A DNA stretch of 64,000 nucleotides, taken from positions 62,001-126,000 of the forward strand of contig VZSE01004911.1 of NCBI GenBank assembly GCA_013398275.1, in the 5' to 3' direction. This document shows, piece by piece, positions 1 to 10,342 of the stretch. Under the pieces are notes generated by a model. That model was not told where the DNA came from, did no database searches, and saw nothing but the letters and a program-made list of their open reading frames with translations. The position numbers were made by a program, and so were the translations under genes. Origin of the DNA: Promerops cafer. Its lineage: Eukaryota > Chordata > Aves > Passeriformes > Nectariniidae. Position 1 is the first letter of the stretch; each line of letters starts with the position of its first letter.

Positions 1-89
1 TGGCTCTACAAATGCAAGTGACCAGTGTCTCGTACAACCCCCAGCTCTATGAGGCAAAGGTACCCACACAGAGAGAGTCACTGTATGCA

Positions 90-107
90 GTGTGTGTGTG
101 TGTGTGT
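90..107. repeat. (GT)n microsatellite
   Basis: Nine GT units, in the intron upstream of the first visible exon of the putative ZDHHC1. No coding exon was recognised in 1-301. Confidence 0.9.
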
Positions 108-301
108 TCATTAAATGCCTGTTCTCTATTACTGCTTCCTAGTAGCTCAGTCTTAAACAGTAAGATATTCTTGGACTTTGGTTATACCTACTGCTCATTA
201 TTCAAAGTAGGAAGAATTAGAAAGAGGTAACAAGTTAAAAAATTGTCTCCTTACTTTGAGCTGGTGAAGTGACTTCCTTTCTCTTGGGCCACTTGCTTTC
301 A

Positions 302-1118
302 CAGCAACAGAAGAAAAGAAGAAAGAAAATGCAGAAAGCTTCTTCCTCAGCAGTGGACAGTGGATCTAAAATCCATGCTACACCTCGGCCCTCATTCCCA
401 GATCCCCCATCAGGTGAGAGTGCACCAGGCAGCTTCTCTGCCAAGTCTTGCATAAACGTATGTGTTATTTGGTTTAACACTAGTGGATCAGCCATAGCAG
501 AGTTCCTGGGCTTGTTGATGTCTTTGTGGGGCTGAGATCTCTCTCTCCTTAAGGTTTCTTCTCCCTTTATTTCCATCTGCAGAGTTCCCAGCCACAGCTG
601 CTGCCACCTCAGCTTCCCCCAGCCTTCACCTCTTAGTGCCAGCTTTCCCCCTGAGAGCTGCCGTGTCCCCCGGCAGCATGGACCCCATCCAGGCAGCAGG
701 ACCCCCAGCTGACTGTCCCTCAGAGTCTGCTGAGTCCATGGATGAGATTCCTGTGTCTCAGACTCACCTTGGGAGCCCAGTCCTTCAAGGGCCTTCTAAG
801 AATAACTCAGGCAACTCTCAGCATTATCCCTTGTCCACAGACAATCCCAGAAGAGTCAGGAAGAAGAATCTGTATTCTGAGCACAAGGTCAAAAGGAGAA
901 GCTGCCAGCAGGATAGATGCATGGAACAAGACCTGGAACTTTTTTCTAAGATTCCTGCTGTGTTTGTAAGTAAGAGCAGTGGAGAACCTCTTGTCCCTCA
1001 GCCACAGCCCAGTGAGAGCACGTCTGAGCCTGACCACAGAAAATGCACCAGCAAGCAGCATGTGGGCACGTGTGAGCCATGCTCAAAGGACATAAGGACA
1101 AGCACCACAGCGGCCTAG
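302..1118 (+). CDS. ZDHHC1: C-terminal exons of a gene entering from the left, probably palmitoyltransferase ZDHHC1
   Basis: Two exons, 302-413 and 583-1118, are flanked by good splice signals: acceptor ttgctttcacag before 302, donor CAG|GTGAGAG at 413/414, acceptor tttccatctgcag before 583. The first ends in phase 1 and joins in frame to the second, which runs open to TAG at 1116-1118. The product is a polar, Ser/Pro-rich tail of about 215 residues, starting with a basic cluster (QQKKRRKKMQK) and holding a second basic patch (RRVRKKN). It has no membrane segment and no DHHC motif, as expected for the cytosolic C-terminal tail of a DHHC S-acyltransferase. The name rests mainly on gene order: in human, ZDHHC1 lies directly upstream of TPPP3 in the same orientation. 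DHHC enzymes attach palmitate to cysteines of membrane proteins. The sequence itself does not prove the identity; any other upstream neighbour with a disordered tail would also fit. Confidence 0.5.
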
Positions 1119-3025
1119 GGATCATTCTTCCAAAGCCATGGCCTTGGGAACAGCATTAGTGCTGTGTAGAGGCCTGCAGGACTCACCCCTCACTGTGCAC
1201 GTGCTGTCAGGCTGCAGTGAGACATTTCTCATCCTCAGCCAAAGGCAAGAGGCAGCAAGGTGGCAGACCTGAGGTAGACTTGTTGCTCACGAGAGCTCAA
1301 GTGCTTTCCCTGGGAAAGGGCCAACCCCTCTGGGCCCTCTGCACACTGGTACTGCAGTAACTTCCCAGCAGAATGTATGGGGAAGAACAAGGCTGCACTT
1401 CTGCCATTCCCTGCACCCTGAAAGCTGTATTTTCATCTGCCTACACCTTCTCAGTCTTTGGATCATGCTCAGGGGCTTCAGCAGCTGGTCAGGGAGTAAC
1501 CTCAGGATTGCCCCTGCCCTATACCGCTTTCCACTGTGCACCCTCAAGCCAAGTCTGCCACCAGCATGCTCTCTGTAAGGCAGCATAGTTTGACCTGCTC
1601 CCCTTTCCCAGCAGTCTGGGGTGCCCCACGCTGCAGCATTCTCATCAGGAGTTTTGGGATACAGCAGGCCCTGAAACCTTTCCAATTCCTGGGCTGCCAG
1701 GCCTGTATTAGTCCACAGGCAAGCCTGGGGTGTGTGTAGTGCAGAAAGATCCCACAGCAGACAGTAGGGCCCATGGCCAGTGCCTCGAACCACAGCACCC
1801 TGTGCTAGGGGTGAGCTGCAGAGATCTGTCTGGGCTGCCTATGGCACCTGGCTCCCCCAGGCAGCATGCCCTGTTCCAGCTTCCTGGCTGAGAGCTGAGG
1901 CTGAGCTTCCAGCAAGCCCAGATCTGCCTAGCAGCCAGCTAATCTCAAAGGCCAGACAGCAGCTACACACACATCTCCATGGGCTTTGCCACCAGCATGA
2001 CCATGTCTGACAGGATTTGGCACAGCCCTGAGCAGCAGCACTGGCATGGCTGGATGCACGTTTCCAGGCCCATCCCCAGCGCAGCACACTGCTGGTGCTG
2101 TGAACAAACAGGTGCAGCAGCAAAGAAAAGGAAGCCAGGGGAGTCTTCATCACCCTTCCAAATGTTTGGATGCATGGAAGGCACAACTGACCTTTCTCCA
2201 GCTTGTGGTGGGTGCAGGTTAGGGAAGGACAGGACAAAGCACAGTGCTGTGAGAGTCAAGCTAAGCTGTTCTCCCCTTGTCTAGCTCAGTCTGCAAGCAT
2301 TCCTTGGAACTGGGTCAGAGCAGGTCAGGGGATCTGGGGACAAAGGTGCTTTGGGCACAGTCAACACAGGACAGGCAGGCTGGACTCCCAGCCTTGATGG
2401 GAGACACTAGCCTGAGAGAAAGACCTGGAAGTGTTTTAAAGGGCTGCCTTACCACTCTTCTCTTGTGTAATGTTTGTCTCCTGAAAGAACTGGGATGAGG
2501 AGCTTTGACTCTTCATCAAATTACACAATCTGTGTGATCAGAAAAAGTGAAGTCTCATGTAGCTGTTGAAGTCATTTTGTCTTGGTTTGCAGGAAGGGCT
2601 GGCCTATGGTCCCACTCCTTGCAGCTTCCCTGCCTGCTGTGGCCAGTGGTGCCCGCTGGCAGTGTGACCCTTTGGAAAAGCAGGTGAGTGTGGACCAGCA
2701 GACATGGCCCTGGGTGTCTACAGAGACCAGGGCATTGGTCACCAATGGGTCCCAGTTAGCCAAAGTCCTTCCTGTTGTTTCTCCTCATGTCAACTGTCAT
2801 CCAAGGAAACTGTCCTGCAGCAATGCTGGGCTCATGGTTTTCCAAGGCCAGCTGTCCCTCCATCAGAAAGCATTGGTAATTCCTCTTCAGCAGGTGCCCC
2901 TGAGCAGACCTTGTGTGTTTTCTTACTCTGTCCATGCAGAATCAGTCCCAAAATCAGCTCTGTACAGTCCCATGTACAGAGCTCTTCAGTAGCTCTGGCC
3001 ACAATAAAATTTTCTATATTCTTTG
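1119..3025 (+). other. ZDHHC1: Probable 3' UTR of the putative ZDHHC1
   Basis: No splice-consistent coding segment follows the stop at 1118. The next canonical AATAAA on the plus strand is at 3003-3008, followed by a T-rich stretch, which would give a 3' UTR of about 1.9 kb. Short open frames inside it on both strands look random. The cleavage point is inferred. Confidence 0.45.
3003..3008 (+). terminator. Polyadenylation signal AATAAA
   Basis: Canonical hexamer followed by a T-rich downstream stretch; the first one after the stop codon at 1118 on the plus strand. Confidence 0.5.
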
Positions 3026-4429
3026 CTAAACAGTTTCCTCCTTTCTTTTGCAGCAATTCCTAGCTCTGCCCCGTTGGTGATCCCCAGGCTGTTTGGTTCA
3101 CTTCTCCCTGAGCCTCTGGAGTCTCAGAAGGGCTAGCACTGTAATTGATGTAGGGGTGACAACAGTCCCCTCTCCACAAGGCCTTTTGGGTGTTAGATGG
3201 GAATGACTTCCCTGAGGGATCGGGATCAGACCATTTTCTCCATGAGCTGTGTAACCTAGCCTGGTTTTTGTGCTGGAGCAGGGTGAGCACCAGAGGGAGG
3301 AGGCCCAGCCAGTTCTGCATTGTGCTGCAGAAAGGCTGCTGTGTTCTTTGGGCTGAGGGGAACTGGATTTCCAGGGCTATCACATGTCCAGGGACATCCT
3401 TCTGCTGCCTTCAGCTGGAACATTTGCTCCACTCTGCTGAATAACTCAAGGCCACCAAACATGCAAGGCTGTGTCTGTGCATTGGGACAGCTGGGTGCTG
3501 AGCCAAGAGCCAGGCTCCAGCAGGACAGGCTCCCAGCACTGCCAGTGTTGGACTCTGATCTCCTAAACATCAAGGGCAGCAGGAGGGTCGTGTGTGCCAC
3601 ATGGTGATTGAAATTGGCTGATGTTTATGGTTTTGCCACAACCACATCCAAGGAGCACTGTTGAAGAGTGAAAATGGTGAGGCTGAGATGGTTTTAGCTC
3701 CTGGACTCTCCTTCCCAACCTTGCTTTTGTCCTCTTGGGCCTTTAATGTTGATACTCTGCATGTTCAAGTGCCAATGGCATTTCTGCTGCTCTGCATGAG
3801 GAATGTCCATAGCAGACCTGTGGCAGTAAGCAAAAGGAAGAAGTCCCATTGGGGTGCTGCTGCAGAGTCCAGCGTGTGGGCAGAGCAGTCCTGGGCTCAG
3901 CACCAGAGGGTTGCAATGACCACAAGCTGCAGCCCAAGGCCATAAGAGAGCTGGGTTAAGGTCGTGACAGCAGAAGTCCTGATGTCTTCAGCTCCCCATC
4001 ACTGCAGACACATTGAGGTCTGACATCCTCAAGCACCTTCTCCAGCACTAAATAAAAGGTTTTTACCAGGGCATGAACTCTCCCATCAGCTGGAGGCAGT
4101 GCCCTGGACCAGCTCTTTCCACCACAAGACACTATTAGGAAGAAGCAATGATTTGCAGGATGACAGCTTTCCACAATCCTCTGAAATCCTGTCATGGTCC
4201 CTGGCCACTGTCTGGCAGCTGTGCCAGGCCCCGCAGTGCCTGCTCCAAGCCTCTGCCTTGGCATGGGATGCATGTCGTGCTTACTTTCATCTTTGAGCCT
4301 GGCTCAAGTTTCTTTGTTTCCTCTTTGAAGTCAAGGGGACCTTCCTTTGGGAAATGATTTTGTAGGAATCTGTTCCTGCACTGCTTTTGACACGTTCTGA
4401 GAGCATCTCAATGAGCTGCCTTGAGTTGC

Positions 4430-4745
4430 ATGGTGGGGGAAAGGAAGTTCCCGCCGGAGGACGGAGCTTCCCCCCCGCTCCTGTGCCCGGTGCCATGCAG
4501 GGCATGACCGCAGCTCGTGCTCGGTGGCACAGCCGGCACGGGCACAGCACGCCCCGGGCCCCGACCGCGCCGCTCAGCAGCCGCAGCTAAACCCCGCTAA
4601 TGCCTTGTGGACACGCTGTTGCTGGGGTGACCGTGTACATATTGCACAACCTCCGAAACACTTCCTTCTGTTTTGTAGCAACTCGCGCTAGAGAAGCGGC
4701 GTTCCCGCATAACCTCATCCCACCCCACACACGGCCGAGCCAGAG
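4430..4745. promoter_or_regulatory. Small CpG-enriched patch
   Basis: CpG dinucleotides are clearly denser than in flanking sequence, for example around 4449-4465 and 4505-4585 and again at 4684-4740. This may be a minor promoter or enhancer. No exon can be attached to it. Confidence 0.3.
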
Positions 4746-6194
4746 ACTCATTCCTGAAACGGGATGAGTCCCGGGAGGCTGCGGTGCCCAGCCTCGAGGG
4801 AAGCGAGGGTCAAAGAGGATGAGGGTGAGCACAGTGGGTGCTCAGAGGCTGTGCTTGTGCCCTCTTGCAAGCTCTGAGCTGCACCCTGAGCAGTCACAGC
4901 GCTCCGAACTCCGTGTGAGGGTGGGGAGAGGGACAGAGTCGCAGCAGGAACCAGCCCAGCAGCAGAAGCTGCACCACGGGGACGCAGCTGTGTTGTCAGC
5001 CTCGGTGTCAGCCCTGGTGCGTCTGGGGTGAGTGCTGGAGTATTCGGCTCATTATGTCCCTGGGGCAAGAGACAGCCTGGGAACAACCTGACCTTGATTA
5101 GAAGGGAAAAGCCCCCGGCGAGCTGAGCACTGAGCCGTGTGCAGGCTCCTCCACCACATCACAGGACCTGTGCAACCTCCCTCTCAATTCCTGCCCGTAC
5201 CGTGGGCTGCGGACCAAGTCACAGCCTCCTCCCGGGCTTCCTTTTCCGGGCTGCGTGAGGAACAGCGGGAGCCGGCCAAGGACTGTGCTCCATCCCAACA
5301 GGGCTGTCATGGTGACAACAAACGCACAACAAACCCCAGCCCTCAGGGACCGAAACCTGACCTGCTCAACCCGACCCCGTGGGCAACTCACCAGCCGTGG
5401 CTCAGTGCCCCCCTTACCCGGCTCTCCCCGTGTGCCATTGCTTGGCTCCTTGGGCTCTGCAGCCCCAGGACCAGCTGGAGCTCCTACAGAAGAGCTGCCG
5501 ACATGTCCAACCCCTCCTCCACCTGCTGCCGGCTCGGAGGATCCAGGCTCCCACACTGCCCACAGCTGCCAAGTCCTGCTGGGTGCTCCAGCCGACATCA
5601 CCTGGCTCCTGTCCGGAGTTGTCAGCTGGAAGCAGAGCCAGACACCTGCTTTGGTGGGGAGCTGCAGGGCAAGCTGAGGATAAGGCTATACCTTCATCAA
5701 GACTTAACCACCCTCCTCTGTGTGGCAATAGTTATTCCTTGTCCTTAAACCAGAGAGTTTACAGCTCATCCCCACCTTCTGCAGGTGGGATGACACCCCT
5801 GGGTCCTTGCTGGCCTGCAGAGACAGGGCTGGTTTAAATTCCCAGTTCACAGCCAGGCACTGTCACCTCTGACCCTCTGCACTTTGGAACCTGCTTTTAT
5901 GTTGTATGAGGAGCAGGAAGAATGTGTAATCAGGAGAGTCCTCCTGGTGCCACCTCCTCCATGTAGCTCCCAGGCTCTCTGGCATTTGTCTGAGCAGGAC
6001 AAATTGGAGAGAGGAAAAACAGTTCTTGGAGAGATCTGCTTGGACTCTGACATCAGATGAGCCTCCAAACTTGCCCTTCCCACTCTGGACTGTCCCCTCC
6101 AGGATGTTCTTGCCACCCTGCCTCTGGCTGGGCTGTGAAAGAGCAGCTCTGTGGAGCCCCTGATGGAGGGGCCACAGGGTTGGTTGGGGGGCAT

Positions 6195-6200
6195 AATAAA
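6195..6200 (+). terminator. Possible orphan polyadenylation signal AATAAA
   Basis: AATAAA followed within about 20 bp by a G/T-rich stretch (gtggggtccttcatgtgtct), the usual arrangement of a functional poly(A) site. No gene has been assigned to it. Confidence 0.3.
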
Positions 6201-7199
6201 GTGGGGTCCTTCATGTGTCTGACCAGCTGGGCCTACCCAAAGTGGCCAGGTGCTGTGACACACCTGAGGCCTCTGGCACCAGCCCTGGAACTCACCTCTG
6301 AAGTGAGAGGTAAAGTTAGTGATCCCAAACTCCCAGAGCTGGCTGGTGGTTACCTCTGGAGGTCTCCAGACCCTAATCCAAGAGACAATCAGTGTGAGTG
6401 GGTTGCTCATGGCTTTGTCCAGACAAGAACTGGAAACAGTGTCCCAGGAGAGAGCAGGTACCCCTCAGCCAAGAGGGGGAGGTTGTCACTGGGGCTGTGC
6501 CCCACAGAAAAATGCTCTGGGTTCACAAGCAGAACTGATGCTCTGGGACAGCTCAGCCATGAGGACACCTGTGTTTGTGCTCCCTGCAGCTTCTCTGCAC
6601 AGGGACCAGGGCAGGCAGACCACAGGGTGCCAAAGACTGTTGTTTGAGCCACTTCCCAGTTCCCAAAGCTACTGATTTGTCTGCAGGACCCCCAAGGCAG
6701 CAGCAAATCACACACTGTGTGTCCTGGCTGAGCACAGCTCCTGCTGGTGCTGCAGCTGATCATCCCCGGTGCCCTGCGCCCTCCGGCGCGATGCCAGCAC
6801 AGCACTGGGATCAAAGCAGGCTGTGGGCAAGCAGCTGAGGTGGGGCAGTGAGTAAGAGATGTGGGTTGTGTTGGGGCTCCATGACAACCACAATATTTGG
6901 GTACTGCCTCAGCTCGCAGCATCCACTGGGAGCCCTGCGTGTGGTCATGCTCTGGGCTGCCAGGGTGGGCAGTGCTGGCATGTGGCTGCTCCAAGGGTGT
7001 CTCACTGGGCCACAGGTGCTCACCACAGTCCCTGACACACCAGAATGCTTGGCATTGTCTCCTCAGCCTGGGCACTGGCCTTGGTCCCTGGTGTCACCCA
7101 CCATGAAGACAGTTCCTCTATGGGGCACATGGTGACTGTGTGGGGCAGGGGAAAGGGCTGTAGGGTGAAGCACAGCAGGGGTGCCAGGGGGAGCCTGTG

Positions 7200-7385
7200 C
7201 TGAGGGGGTGGTGGAGAGACCTTGTGGGTTTATGGTGGGGCCTCGGGGGGTGCGAAAGGGACCTTGTGGGACAATGCTGGGGCTTTGTAGGGTGATGGAG
7301 AGACCTTGTGGGGTGTAGGAAAGATCTGGTCAGGTGCCCGTCGGGTCTCGTGGGGAAGCAGAGAAGCTTCATGGGGTGGTGGAGA
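7200..7385. repeat. G-rich minisatellite, about 42-bp period, four copies
   Basis: The motif GACCTTGTGGG or a close variant starts at 7218, 7260, 7302 and 7345, a period of 42-43 bp, separated by G-rich sequence. The array abuts the TPPP3 CpG island. Its many G-runs make G-quadruplex formation possible. Confidence 0.7.
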
Positions 7386-7526
7386 GTCCCAGAGGTGGTC
7401 CGGGTCCTCTACCCGGGCTCCGTCTCCCCGCCCCGAGGGCGCTCCCGCCGTGCCGCGGCCCGGGGGAGGCGGGCGGGGGCGGCCCGGCCCCTCCCGTCTC
7501 CATGGCGGCGCCTTAAACAGGCGGCG

Positions 7527-7615
7527 NNNNNNNNNNNNNNNNNNNNNNNNNNNNNNNNNNNNNNNNNNNNNNNNNNNNNNNNNNNNNNNNNNNNNNNNNN
7601 NNNNNNNNNNNNNNN
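7527..7615. other. Assembly gap (89 N)
   Basis: A run of N inside the CpG island, flanked by extremely GC-rich sequence. Sequence dropout in avian GC-rich promoters is a common cause. Part of the TPPP3 core promoter or first exon may be missing. Confidence 0.99.
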
Positions 7616-7711
7616 GGGGCCGTGCGGGCCCGGGGCGGCGGGAGCCCGCGGGAGCTCGCGGCCGGGAGGCGACCGGCGGCATCCCCGCCCCGCCGCGCCT
7701 CCTTAGCGACG

Positions 7712-7724
7712 GTCGCCAGGCAAC
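7712..7724 (+). promoter_or_regulatory. TPPP3: X-box (RFX-type) motif
   Basis: GTCGCCAGGCAAC fits the imperfect-palindrome X-box pattern of two half sites, GTNNCC and RGCAAC, bound by RFX factors that drive ciliary genes. TPPP3 is known as a strong marker of multiciliated cells, so the site is placed where it would make sense. It is a motif match only. Confidence 0.5.
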
Positions 7725-8446
7725 GCCCATCCTCCCTAGCGACGGTCTTAGGGACCACTCCCCGGCCCTCGCCGAGGCTCCGGGGGCCCATCCTGGCCTC
7801 TCTCGCCCGGACACCCACCGGGCGAGGTACCCGCTCTGCATCTTTGGGTGCTGGAGAACCCCCTGCGTACTGGAGCTCCCCCGAGTGCGGCCGCGCCCAG
7901 TCCTGGCCGAGATGCTGTGGGTGCTCGGCGCGTGGTGAGGGATGCTGAGCAGCCAGGGCGAGGCTGGCGAGGCGATGGCAGGCGGGGAGCGGGGATGGGG
8001 CAGCAGCAACAGCGCCATCACGGGGTGCAGGGACTTGTTGGCAACTTGGCACCCTGCAGGGCATCACGCTTGGGCCAGCCCTGGGGGCAGGTCACAGGGC
8101 TGGGGTGCTGCCAGCTCCGCACAGGGGGATGCAGGCAGGGGAGAGGTGGGGCTGAAGGCAGGCGGCGGTGCGGGCTCTCCTGATGTGCGAGCGGGAGGAA
8201 GGCGGAGGCATTGCGTCATTCCCGGAGAGTACTCCCGAGGGGACAGGCTGATGCACTCACTCCCCGCCAGCCGCGGAGCCGACAGCCTCCCTGCTGACAG
8301 CTCTCCACCAGGAGCCTCCATTCCCCAAGACACGTTCTTGGCTTTCGGCCTCGGGGCTCATCCGAGGCTGCTGTCAGCCCTCACCCCACGCCCCCAGGTG
8401 CTGCCAACACCCCGATCCTGCTGCAGAGCCCCCACCCTCGGCAGCC

Positions 8447-8474
8447 TTCCTCCTCCTCCTCCTCCTCCTCCTGC
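8447..8474. repeat. (CCT)n trinucleotide repeat
   Basis: About nine CCT/TCC units just upstream of the first TPPP3 coding exon, in its intron 1 or 5' UTR. On the minus strand it reads as a polyarginine/polyglycine frame, which is an artefact. Confidence 0.85.
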
Positions 8475-8572
8475 TGCCCTCGAGGACCTGCGAGCAGCCA
8501 GCTGAGCTCTGCCGTGCAGCCAGCAGGAGCCTGGGTGGTGACGGGCCCATCTGCCCCCTGTCCTGCAGCCCC

Positions 8573-8760
8573 ATGGCTGGGAACGCTGAGATGGCATCCC
8601 TGGAAGAGAGCTTCCGCAAATTCGCCATCTACGGTGACACCAAGGCAACGGGGCAGGAGATGAATGGGAAGAACTGGGCTAAGCTGTGCAAGGACTGCAA
8701 AGTCACCGATGGCAAAGGCGTCACCAGCACCGACGTGGACATTGTCTTCTCCAAGGTGAA
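8573..8760 (+). CDS. TPPP3: TPPP3 coding exon 1
   Basis: Starts MAGNAEMASLEESF and ends in phase 2 at the donor AA|GTAAGT. Encodes the first 62 residues of the p25-alpha domain. Acceptor ccctgtcctgcag precedes position 8569. Confidence 0.96.
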
Positions 8761-10342
8761 GTAAGTGACTTGGATGCCTTTGCAGTGTGGGCAGGGTGTC
8801 GGTGTCTGGGTGTGGGGGTCCCCACAGAGCTGTGCTACCCCTGCTGTGTGCCCAGGCTGCCCATCCCGCTTGTCACAGAGCTGCGGGCACTGTCCCGCAG
8901 TGTCCCACCTTCAGGTGGGACATGTGGCTGCTTCTGCAAGACCTAATAATAAATCAACCCAAATTTGGGGGTGGGAGGCTCAGATTTGGTGTAGAGATTG
9001 TGCCCCTGCTCCCACTCCAAGCATTGGGGTGGGCCTGGTTGGCTCTGCCAGGTTCCCATCTCTCAAGAAGGTGCCACAGGGAGCAGAGGAGGGTGCTCAG
9101 GGTTGTTCCATGTGATGTGGCCCTTCCCTGGGCCTGGCCAGCCAATGCCCAAGCTTGGGGAGGACTCTGGTCCATGGCGGTCACAGGGGCAGCTTCAAGG
9201 GCTAAAAGGCACGTGGAACTACTTTTAGGGTCCCTGGGGACACAATGACACTTCATGCTCCACACCAGGGTGTGGGAACAAGGACAGGTGGAGAACCTGC
9301 TCCCTCCACGTGTTCTGTCCAAGAATTCCCATGTTTCTGGTTTGGGTCAGGTGCAGCTGAGCACTGGGAGGTTTTTGGGGTGCAGGAGAGCAGATTACTG
9401 TGCTGCCCCAGAGATGAGGACCAGGAGCTCAGGGGAGAGATGCTCTGTGCATGTCCTTCCAAATTTGACTGGAGGATTGATGCCTGCCAGGGGAGAGAGG
9501 GTGCTGGGCAACCCAGGCAGGCTGGGAGCAGTGGGAATGGATGCACTCCTCTCCTGACACCAGCACCAAGTCCTACAGCACTTCAGTGCACCCTGGTTTT
9601 TGGTAACAGGGACTTCAACAGCATGTGGCTGAGAAGTTCCTGGAGTTCAGCGCCAGCTGTGCCCAGCCCAACCCATTCAGCTGTAGCTAAATTTCAGAAG
9701 TGGTTGAGGGACCCAAGGGTGGTGTAGGACAAAGTCAGGGTCTTTCTGATGCAACTCATCCCATTTGGAGGCATGACCCAAAGACGTGCTGGTGTCAGCC
9801 TGAGTGTTGTTCCTGCAGAGGGAAGACAGCCCGTGTCATCAACTACGAGGAGTTCAAGAAGGCGCTGGAGGAGCTGGCCCCCAAGAGGTTTAAGGACAAG
9901 AGCAAAGAGGAGGCGTATGAGGCCATCTGCCAGCTGGTGGCAGGAAAGGAGCCCATTAACGTGGGCGTCACGGTGAGTGAGGAGCCCCTCAGCTGCTGGG
10001 AGCAGGAGTGATCATCAGGAGGGGAGGATGGAGCTCTGCCCACAGCACAGGTGCTGTCTAGGGCACAGCAGGGTCTTTGGTGGGTGTCAGGAGCTTGTGT
10101 GGGAAGGGGTTGGAGCATCTTCTTGACTCCCATGTCCCATCTCCCCGCTGCAGAAAGCCAAGACAGTGGGAGCCGTGGAGAGGCTGACGGACACGTCCAA
10201 GTACACGGGCTCCCACAAGGAGCGCTTCGACGAGAGTGGCAAGGGCAAGGGCAAGAGCGGGCGGGAGAACATCGTGGACACCAGCGGCTACGTCAGTGCC
10301 TACAAGAACGCGGGCACCTACGACGCCAAAGTCAAAAAGTAG
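8573..10342 (+). CDS. TPPP3: Tubulin polymerization-promoting protein family member 3 (complete, three coding exons)
   Basis: Coding exons are 8573-8760, 9819-9972 and 10154-10342, with phases 2 and 0 at the junctions and consensus sites (AA|GTAAGT, tcctgcag|A, ACG|GTGAGT, ccgctgcag|AAA). The join gives 176 codons plus TAG, the same length as human TPPP3. Family hallmarks are all present: ESFRKFAIYGD near the N-terminus, KLCKDCKV and DVDIVFSKVK in exon 1, ARVINYEEFKKALEELA in exon 2, and the C-terminal run containing TGSHKERFDESGKGKG and SGYVSAYKNAGTYDAKVKK. The protein is a small p25-alpha family member that binds tubulin and bundles and stabilises microtubules in the cytosol. It lacks the long disordered N-terminal extension of TPPP1. 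The ATG at 8573 sits 4 bp inside an exon that begins at 8569, so a separate upstream non-coding exon is expected. The gene appears intact. Confidence 0.97.
9819..9972 (+). CDS. TPPP3: TPPP3 coding exon 2
   Basis: The split codon AA|A restores Lys, and the exon continues GKTARVINYEEFKKALEELA to NVGVT. Ends in phase 0 at the donor GTGAGT. The preceding intron (8761-9818) has no other exon. Confidence 0.96.
10154..10342 (+). CDS. TPPP3: TPPP3 coding exon 3 and stop
   Basis: Phase 0 entry KAKTVGAVERLTDTSKYTGS, ending AYKNAGTYDAKVKK and TAG. Carries the highly conserved C-terminal segment of the family. Confidence 0.96.
   Translation, partial: KAKTVGAVERLTDTSKYTGSHKERFDESGKGKGKSGRENIVDTSGYVSAYKNAGTYDAKVKK

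Larger units (their letters stand above)
3026..7200. other. Intergenic region between the putative ZDHHC1 and TPPP3
   Basis: GC-rich spacer with no supported gene. Several long open frames occur on both strands but overlap one another and lack splice support or recognisable motifs. It contains a small CpG-enriched patch (about 4430-4745) and a plus-strand AATAAA at 6195-6200 followed by a GT-rich stretch, so a low-level transcript or an extended ZDHHC1 3' UTR is possible. Confidence 0.5.
7390..8250 (+). promoter_or_regulatory. TPPP3: TPPP3 CpG-island promoter
   Basis: Very CpG-rich segment ending a few hundred bases upstream of the TPPP3 start codon. It holds GC-box clusters (about 7462-7497), a YY1-like ATGGCGGC at 7502-7509, an RFX-type X-box at 7712-7724 and a near-perfect 17-bp direct repeat (7698-7714 and 7731-7747). 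An N gap interrupts it. A plausible donor for a non-coding first exon is at 7934/7935 (TG|GTGAGG), but the transcription start cannot be read from sequence alone. Confidence 0.75.

Noticed and set aside
5137..5748. 203-codon plus-strand open frame
   Set aside because: Overlaps other open frames on both strands in GC-rich DNA, has no domain, no splice or conservation cue, and a random-looking composition.
6407..7075. 222-codon minus-strand open frame
   Set aside because: Rich in Cys, Trp and Pro as expected for random GC-rich sequence; overlapping frames on the other strand; no motif.
7230..8067. Several long open frames across the CpG island
   Set aside because: They run through the N gap, whose unknown bases cannot support a frame, and reflect CpG-island composition.
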